The notes below the pieces were generated by a model. The model searched no databases, had not been told where the DNA came from, and saw nothing but the letters and a program-made list of their open reading frames with translations. 33,135 nucleotides of DNA from Pseudomaricurvus albidus (lineage in GTDB: Bacteria; Pseudomonadota; Gammaproteobacteria; Pseudomonadales; Cellvibrionaceae): the NCBI RefSeq assembly GCF_018863235.1, contig NZ_JAHKRS010000016.1, positions 1-33,135 of the forward strand, in the 5' to 3' direction. A program made the position numbers and the translations under genes. The stretch's first letter is position 1. Every line of letters begins with the position of its first letter. This document shows positions 28,052-33,135 of this stretch, piece by piece.

Positions 28052-29326
28052 CTAATTGAGTGGCTCTGAAATGAGTTGCTCTATAACGGCCTGATTAAGT
28101 GATGCAGCGGCGGCACTCTCAATGAGTGATCGCTTCGCATCAAGTAACTCTTTTTGTGCCGCTATCCAGTCTTGATAGCTGTACCGTCCTGTTTCGTAGG
28201 CGCGCTGAGTTGATGCTAAGGCAGAATTTAAGTCCGGCAAGATGGTTGTACGAAAGACCTTGACTGCTGCGACATGCTGTTGCCGCTGTGAATAGGCTTC
28301 GAACAACTGCACATGCAACTTCAATAGCGCTGTTTGACGCTCGTAAATCACTTCTTTTTCGGACGCCATCGCAGATTTCAGTGCTCCTCTGTTTCGTTTA
28401 CCACTGAATAATGGAATCGACACGCCAGCAGTAAATGCCGTATCGCCGCTATCTTCAAATCGACGTACACCAAGCTGCCACCCCAGATCGGCTTTGGATT
28501 GAGTTTTGGCAAGCGAGACCTGAGCCTTTTTCAAGCGCGCTTCACTGGCGAACTGGGCGATTGCAGGTGACGATTTAGCACGCTCATATAAAGCAATGAA
28601 ATCTGATGCCGTACCGTAGGTATAAATATCCCCATCGAGTTTGGACCAGCTGGGTAAGGTTTCTCCCCAATAAGCGGCGATCTTGATCTGTAACCGCTGA
28701 AACTGTTGCTCTAGCGCATCAACCTGTAGCTGAGAGTGTGAGAGTGTAGATTTTGCACGCTTAACTTCATATTCCGGAGCGGCTCCCTGGTTCGATCGAT
28801 TTTTGACAATCTTTAGAGTGCTTTGCGCAAGGTTACGTGCTTCTACAGCAAGTTCTGACAATGCTTGAACCTCAAGAGCCTGGATAAACGTACTGGTCAG
28901 ATCACCCAAAACATCCAATGTAAAGGCTTGACGGTGGTAGTCGAACGTTTGCAGTTGTGCGTTAGCCACGGATAGACGAGCGCGCCGCTTACCGCCTAAT
29001 TCGATGACAGAAGATAAGGCAAGTGTGGTTTCGGCCGATGTCACTCCAGACAACTCACCGGAACCCGCAAAGTTTTCAACCTCAATGCTGACATTCAGCG
29101 CGGGGGTTAATTCACTGGTCTCCCTGCGACCAAGAAGAACATCTTTCTTTATATTAAATTGATGAAGTTGAGGATTTTGCGCCAAGGTTTTCGTAATGGC
29201 CTGATGAAGTGATAACGGTTGACCGCTATTTTGAGCAAAAGCCTCTTTCGAGACGATAGAGAATATAACTAACCCTACGGCTGCGCAAAAACGCAGGCGC
29301 GAGCCTGAGTATTGATGGAAAAACAT
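28052..29326 (-). CDS. czcC: Outer-membrane efflux channel, CzcC type
   Basis: The 424-residue protein has a signal peptide (about 1-31, ending AFA) and two outer-membrane efflux (TolC-like) repeats of long helices. Recognisable segments are LSLHQAITKTLAQNPQLHQF near the start and RAYETGRYSYQDWIAAQKEL near the end, the latter a conserved feature of the second repeat. It forms the trimeric outer-membrane exit duct of the CzcCBA pump. GCAGGA lies before the ATG. It is transcribed with czcI upstream and the His-rich gene downstream. Confidence 0.93.
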   Translation of the reverse strand: MFFHQYSGSRLRFCAAVGLVIFSIVSKEAFAQNSGQPLSLHQAITKTLAQNPQLHQFNIKKDVLLGRRETSELTPALNVSIEVENFAGSGELSGVTSAETTLALSSVIELGGKRRARLSVANAQLQTFDYHRQAFTLDVLGDLTSTFIQALEVQALSELAVEARNLAQSTLKIVKNRSNQGAAPEYEVKRAKSTLSHSQLQVDALEQQFQRLQIKIAAYWGETLPSWSKLDGDIYTYGTASDFIALYERAKSSPAIAQFASEARLKKAQVSLAKTQSKADLGWQLGVRRFEDSGDTAFTAGVSIPLFSGKRNRGALKSAMASEKEVIYERQTALLKLHVQLFEAYSQRQQHVAAVKVFRTTILPDLNSALASTQRAYETGRYSYQDWIAAQKELLDAKRSLIESAAAASLNQAVIEQLISEPLN

Positions 29327-29390
29327 ATTTTATGTCCTGCTAAATGAATCGTTATGTCGAAAAAAGTCGACCGTTTCTTAAAGGCGAGGA

Positions 29391-29735
29391 CTAAACTATT
29401 GGAGGGCGGTAAAGTGAACCGGAAGGTTGAGATGAGTATCGATCCGTATACATAAATGTCACGGAAGGACTATTAATTAGGCCTATATGGCAAGGCGAAA
29501 CAGGTAATGCTGAGCACCCTAAGCTGTGGCAATGACAGCAGTGGTGGCAATCTAGCGCGTCATCTTGCTGATCGACATCATCAGCTACGATAACGGCGGC
29601 TGGTTCATGTATATGCTCAGCAATGATTTCGTGCTGGTTATTGGACTGATGAAACTGGTGCGCGTCAGCGACTACTGCAAATGATTGCAGTAAAACGATA
29701 ATCGCTAAGAAAGAGCGTACGTACGCGTTTCGCAC
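29391..29735 (-). CDS. czcI: CzcI-like Cys/His-rich periplasmic protein
   Basis: The 114-residue protein starts at GTG with AAAGG upstream and has a signal peptide (about 1-26, ending VADA). The mature part is His-rich (HQFHQSNNQHEII, EHIHEP) and has a central Cys/His cluster, DCHHCCHCHSLGC, then PCHIG. Position before czcC and overall type match CzcI, a small protein of czc operons with a proposed regulatory or metal-binding role. The cluster could bind several zinc ions. Identity with CzcI is inferred from position and composition, since the family is poorly conserved. Confidence 0.65.
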   Translation of the reverse strand: MRNAYVRSFLAIIVLLQSFAVVADAHQFHQSNNQHEIIAEHIHEPAAVIVADDVDQQDDALDCHHCCHCHSLGCSALPVSPCHIGLINSPSVTFMYTDRYSSQPSGSLYRPPIV

Positions 29736-29774
29736 CTAATTATTGACCTTTAGTTAAGGATTGAGAGGTTAGTT

Positions 29775-29802
29775 AGTCTAAAGACATTGATGGAAAGTTC
29801 AA
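29775..29802 (-). promoter_or_regulatory. Candidate promoter of the czc cluster
   Basis: On the minus strand TTGAAC (29797-29802) and TAGACT (29775-29780) are 16 bases apart and 40 bases before the GTG of czcI. The -10 is weak, as would suit a regulated promoter. No czcRS genes or obvious metal-responsive operator are visible. Confidence 0.3.
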
Positions 29803-29867
29803 TGCTTTCGTTCGTTAATGATAATTCTGAGCAAAAAGCCGACAGTCATGAGCAATATCCAATAGAC

Positions 29868-30269
29868 CTATTTGTCGATTAGATTTATATCTTTACAATT
29901 CATTGGTTTCTCCAACGCTGCTTCTGAGCCTAATTCGTTTTTTGCATCCGCCACGATAGTTTTGGCTCCTCGCAAGATTACAAACGCGATCACAATACCA
30001 ATGACGATATCTGGCCATCGACTGTCTAACCACAAGACTAGAGCACCACTCAGAATGACACCCGCATTGGCAATGACATCATTCGCTGAGAAAATCCAAC
30101 TGGCCCTCATGTGCACATCACCATCTTTGTGTGCGTATATCAACCTTAAACAAACAATATTCGCAATGAGGGCGGCAGCGCCAACAGTCATAATGACCAT
30201 AGATACAGGCTCGCTTCCAACAAAGATCCTTCGCGTGATATCGACGAGGATGAGTAGCCCCAGGGTCAT
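29868..30269 (-). pseudogene. Cation-transporter (CDF-like), C-terminal 130 residues only
   Basis: The frame encodes the last part of a small cation transporter. It has several membrane segments, with SANDVIANAGVILSGALVLW carrying the conserved Asp pair expected in TM5 of this family, then DSRWPDIVIGIVIAFVILRG. Intact relatives are about 200 residues; the first 70-80, including the TM2 metal site, are missing. Upstream of the apparent ATG at 30269 the frame soon meets a stop and the sequence is unrelated for 45 bases before a Tn3 end at 30315. The gene is therefore probably broken and non-functional. It lies on the same strand as the czc genes. Confidence 0.78.
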
Positions 30270-30314
30270 CTCACAATGACAAATCCGGAGTGACTGCGGT
30301 TAATGTACCGCCTT
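30270..30314. other. Short unassigned sequence at the broken transporter
   Basis: These 45 bases separate the truncated transporter from the Tn3 terminal repeat. They contain a small stem (GCGGT/ACCGC) and no coding sequence. They may be a leftover of another element or the target of the third Tn3 element. Confidence 0.35.
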
Positions 30315-33135
30315 GGGGTACTGGGGATTTTCCCTCGTAAACGGATATAAACCTCTACAACCCCTGCCATTACTGACCTCTGGGAGGGGGTTACTTTTCC
30401 TGAACCGGTAAATACCCCTCAATTGAACTCATTAGCTCCTCCAGATCGGGCAACTTCTCACTCAAATTGAAGTTGTACATACCTTTCAGGTTGATGTTGT
30501 ACCAGGCTACCGGTGAAGCCTGTTTAACGATCCGGACTTTTTCCTCATCTGCCTGATACTCAAAGCTGGTAAGGAGCTGACTGAGTATGGTGGAGTTGAA
30601 GTAGATGATGGTGTTAGTAACCAGACGGGCACACTCATTCCAAAGTTGAATCTCCTCATCCGAACTGCCGCGGAACTGATCCCCATTAACATTGCTGATC
30701 GCGCGTCGCAGTTGGTGGTAAGCTTCGCCTCGGTTCAGCGCCCGTTGAACATAGTTGCGTAAACTGGCGTCATCAATATAATTCAGCAAATAGTTGGCTT
30801 TAACCATGCGGTTGTATTCGGTTAAAGCTTCCAGCAACGGGTGGTTTTTCTTGTAGCCAGACAGTTTCCTGACCAGTGTTGCTTGCGTGGTTTTACGTTC
30901 ATTGAGTGAGATCGCGATTCGTTGGACAGTGTCCCAATGCTGCGTGATACGCTTAATGTTTATCGGTTTTTTCAGGCACAGCTGGACTCGTTGATTCTTG
31001 TCTTCCTTTACATCGAACATCTCATTGATTACTTTGCCGACTTGAGCATAGCGCGGTGCAAAGCTGTAGTCGAACAAATCCAGCAACGCGAAGTTAACGT
31101 GATTGACGCCATGAGTATCGGTGGAGAGCACGTCCGGAATGATCTCCGAGCTGTTGTTCATCAATAAGTCAAAGAGGAAATGCGATTCGTGGTCATTTGC
31201 GCCAATTACCCGAGCATTTATGGCCGTGTGGTTGGCAATCAGACTCATTGCTGATACACCTTTCTGGGTTCCAAAGTACTTTGAGGAATAGCGGGTCTTG
31301 AAGGTCTCGCGCCGAGCTTCAAACTTCTGGCCATCGGCACTGGCATGGATCACATCCTCCTGGATGTTGTAGTGTTTGAAGATAGGAAGCCTTGCCGTGG
31401 CGTTGTTGATACAGTCATTAGCCGTGTTCAGGGTTTCCAGTCGCAAGTAGTTTGCCTGAATGGTGCTGAGCTGATCATAGGTGCGATCGGAGATTTGCGC
31501 GATACCATAGATGCCTTGGTTGGTGGCATTGCCAACCAAGATAGCCAGCAGGTCATACACATGAGTACGGCTCTTTGACTGAACCCCAAGCACATGTTCA
31601 AAGCAGTCAATGAACCCCGTGTCGCGGTCTACCATGCGCAGCACATCGGCGACGCCAGTCGTCGGTATCTGCTGAAAGAAAGGGTTGTTGACCAGGTACT
31701 TTTTACTCGCTATCGGTAATCGCCATAAGCGTTTTCCCTTGGGATTGCGCAGGATAATGTTTCGGTTATCATCGTGTTCCAGATATTCACTGACATCATG
31801 TAAACGGACCTCCAGATCCCTGGCCATTTTCTCGATCAGTTTATTGGGTTCAGTGGTTAATTTTGGCAGCTGGGTTTGTTCTAGCAATCTATTCTTTTCT
31901 TCTTGCCAACGCTCGCGATTGATCAGATCAGCATCCAGAGCCCGATACTTAATGACCTCAGGCAAGGTCAACTGACCATTCAACCTACTGGGGATCTGTT
32001 GATAGAGATACCATTCGTAGCGGTCTGGTTTGATGTTACCGCTGCTGTCCTGCAGGAAGCACAGTACTTTATTTGCTGGCAACCGCTTGTCGATGGCTGC
32101 TATGGCGAGAGCCCCACTAGCGGAGAGCTCTACTCGGGCATGCTCCAGTCCTGTGGCCAAGCGTTGACTTCCCTCACTGCCTTCGAAGCGCAGGCATAGG
32201 AAGAGCTCACGAAGTAAACCCTTCCGTAAGCTGTCTTTCTCGTCGTAATATTGCCACATGGCCTCATCGACCGAACGCTTCTGTTCGTTGAGGAACAAAC
32301 AGACAGATTCCAGCTCGTTCGCCGCGAGCAGATTCAGGGCCTTCTGTTTTACCGTCCCGAAGGACTGCTGTTGATCAATGTTATCGTCGATAAATAAGTG
32401 CAGTACATCGGCGGCCTTACTGACATTTTTGGCGGCATTTTGCCAGTCTTGATAAACGGCTTCCTGCGCATAGGTTTTGGCTTTTTGTTTGGTCTGCCGG
32501 ATATGATGAACAAAGCCATCGGCAATGCGCTCCAGGGCCTGTTGCCAGCGGGATTGCAAATAACACAGTAAATATAGTCCTTGATTTGCCTTAGACTGCC
32601 GTTTAAGTTTGGCACCATAGTAGTCCACGCGTCCGGCAAAGAGTTGCTGATTTTTTTGGGAAAGTAATAATGTATTCAAGACCACTGTCACTTCCGGCAT
32701 CCAGTGCTGGATGTGGCGATGTACATTAAGCTCTTTTTCCAGCTCGGTTCCGGTGAAGTTCCGGGCTGACTGGCGTAACTCTCTTAGAGGTAACGAGCCT
32801 CCGCTATCGACCAAATCAGACAACATCTGTGATAAATCTTTAGAGATTTGGTTCTCAACCTGATTAACAAATCGGTCGTTTGTGGTTCGAACAACTTCAA
32901 CTATTAAATCCTGTAACACCGTGTATCCGGGAATTGCGATCTGATGAGCCGACAAGAACTCAATAGCTCTATCAAATAACGACCTTGGTTGAACCCACCT
33001 CAGAGCCTGTTCATTCAGATCTCTGATTAACTCAGCACAATGCAACTTTTCTTGCCAACGCTGATGATTCGCCAATCTAAAAATGCGCTGGTAGATGCGT
33101 GCACGGGTTTTCTGAGTGAGATTGAATGGTCTCAG
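30315..33135 (-). mobile_element. Tn3-family element 3, left end and transposase, continues past the window
   Basis: The left terminal repeat starts at 30315 with GGGGTACTGGGGATTTTCCC and runs to about 30352. It parallels the terminal repeat of the element at 6543-9759: GGGGT.CTGGGGA is shared and a GGG-CCC hairpin sits at the same place. A subterminal CTACAACCC stretch is also shared. A transposase gene follows. The right end and any cargo are outside the window. Confidence 0.8.
30391..33135 (-). CDS. tnpA: Tn3-family transposase TnpA (element 3), N-terminus outside the window
   Basis: The open frame runs from the window edge (first visible residues LRPFNLTQKTRARIYQRIFR) to a stop at 30391, 914 codons. 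Comparison with the 1000-residue transposase at 6619-9621 suggests about 100 residues are missing beyond the edge. The catalytic Asp, Asp and Glu are in HASADGQKFEARRETF, LSTDTHGVNHVNFALLDLFD and ALNRGEAYHQLRRAI. The two proteins are alike over their whole overlap, while the DNA has diverged, so these are related but separate elements rather than copies of a recent duplication. Confidence 0.94.
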   Translation of the reverse strand: MRPFNLTQKTRARIYQRIFRLANHQRWQEKLHCAELIRDLNEQALRWVQPRSLFDRAIEFLSAHQIAIPGYTVLQDLIVEVVRTTNDRFVNQVENQISKDLSQMLSDLVDSGGSLPLRELRQSARNFTGTELEKELNVHRHIQHWMPEVTVVLNTLLLSQKNQQLFAGRVDYYGAKLKRQSKANQGLYLLCYLQSRWQQALERIADGFVHHIRQTKQKAKTYAQEAVYQDWQNAAKNVSKAADVLHLFIDDNIDQQQSFGTVKQKALNLLAANELESVCLFLNEQKRSVDEAMWQYYDEKDSLRKGLLRELFLCLRFEGSEGSQRLATGLEHARVELSASGALAIAAIDKRLPANKVLCFLQDSSGNIKPDRYEWYLYQQIPSRLNGQLTLPEVIKYRALDADLINRERWQEEKNRLLEQTQLPKLTTEPNKLIEKMARDLEVRLHDVSEYLEHDDNRNIILRNPKGKRLWRLPIASKKYLVNNPFFQQIPTTGVADVLRMVDRDTGFIDCFEHVLGVQSKSRTHVYDLLAILVGNATNQGIYGIAQISDRTYDQLSTIQANYLRLETLNTANDCINNATARLPIFKHYNIQEDVIHASADGQKFEARRETFKTRYSSKYFGTQKGVSAMSLIANHTAINARVIGANDHESHFLFDLLMNNSSEIIPDVLSTDTHGVNHVNFALLDLFDYSFAPRYAQVGKVINEMFDVKEDKNQRVQLCLKKPINIKRITQHWDTVQRIAISLNERKTTQATLVRKLSGYKKNHPLLEALTEYNRMVKANYLLNYIDDASLRNYVQRALNRGEAYHQLRRAISNVNGDQFRGSSDEEIQLWNECARLVTNTIIYFNSTILSQLLTSFEYQADEEKVRIVKQASPVAWYNINLKGMYNFNLSEKLPDLEELMSSIEGYLPVQEK

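Overview
The window looks like a stretch of accessory DNA, plasmid or genomic island, from a gammaproteobacterium, probably a marine Alteromonadales- or Oceanospirillales-type organism. That placement is inferred from protein character, base composition and element types; no rRNA or housekeeping gene is present to confirm it. Base composition changes sharply from block to block: AT-rich from 1 to about 6500, GC-rich from 9760 to 11634, intermediate elsewhere. Three Tn3-family transposases, three IS3/IS481-type elements or remnants and one ISL3 remnant divide the window, and several host genes are cut at element ends.

Layout. (1) 1-2107: the end of an IS3-family element is fused to the last 22 codons of an outer-membrane receptor. 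A c-type cytochrome and a Tat-exported flavin amine oxidase follow. (2) 2158-3360: a complete IS481-family element with a 7-bp target duplication. (3) 3435-4711: a complete IS3-family element whose right end has removed the start of a DUF2326 ATPase (4689-6365), probably the ATPase of an ABC-three-component (ABC-3C) conflict system. (4) 6543-9759: a minimal Tn3-family unit with only tnpA and 36-bp perfect terminal repeats. (5) 9760-11634: the remaining part of an ISL3-family element (ISPpu12-like) carrying lspA and tnpA. The start codon of lspA now lies in the Tn3 terminal repeat. (6) 11635-12168: remnants of a PrtN/excisionase-like gene and of a second small gene.

(7) 12036-18272 is the most unusual block. 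It is a leftward module starting from a promoter at about 18340 that is surrounded by repeated TTACGC motifs. In order it encodes an AAA-type ATPase, a cold-shock-domain protein, a lipoprotein, a small acidic protein, two membrane proteins, a DUF1173 protein, an unknown protein, a fusion of CsrA with a cold-shock domain, and a secreted thermonuclease. The genes abut or overlap by ATGA, so most are probably translated together. It resembles a maintenance or transfer module of a large plasmid or integrative element, but I cannot name it.

(8) 18522-22468: a second, different Tn3-family transposase with a tyrosine recombinase upstream of it. (9) 22535-30269: a complete leftward zinc/cobalt/cadmium efflux cluster: czcI-like, czcC, a free-standing His-rich periplasmic protein, czcB, czcA and a CzcD-type exporter, with a truncated cation transporter upstream. 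The His-rich gene is a 300-bp tandem duplication of the start of czcB. Together these genes would bind metal in the periplasm, pump it across the outer membrane (CzcCBA) and export it from the cytoplasm (CzcD). (10) 30315-33135: the left end and most of the transposase of a third Tn3-family element, related to the first and running off the window.
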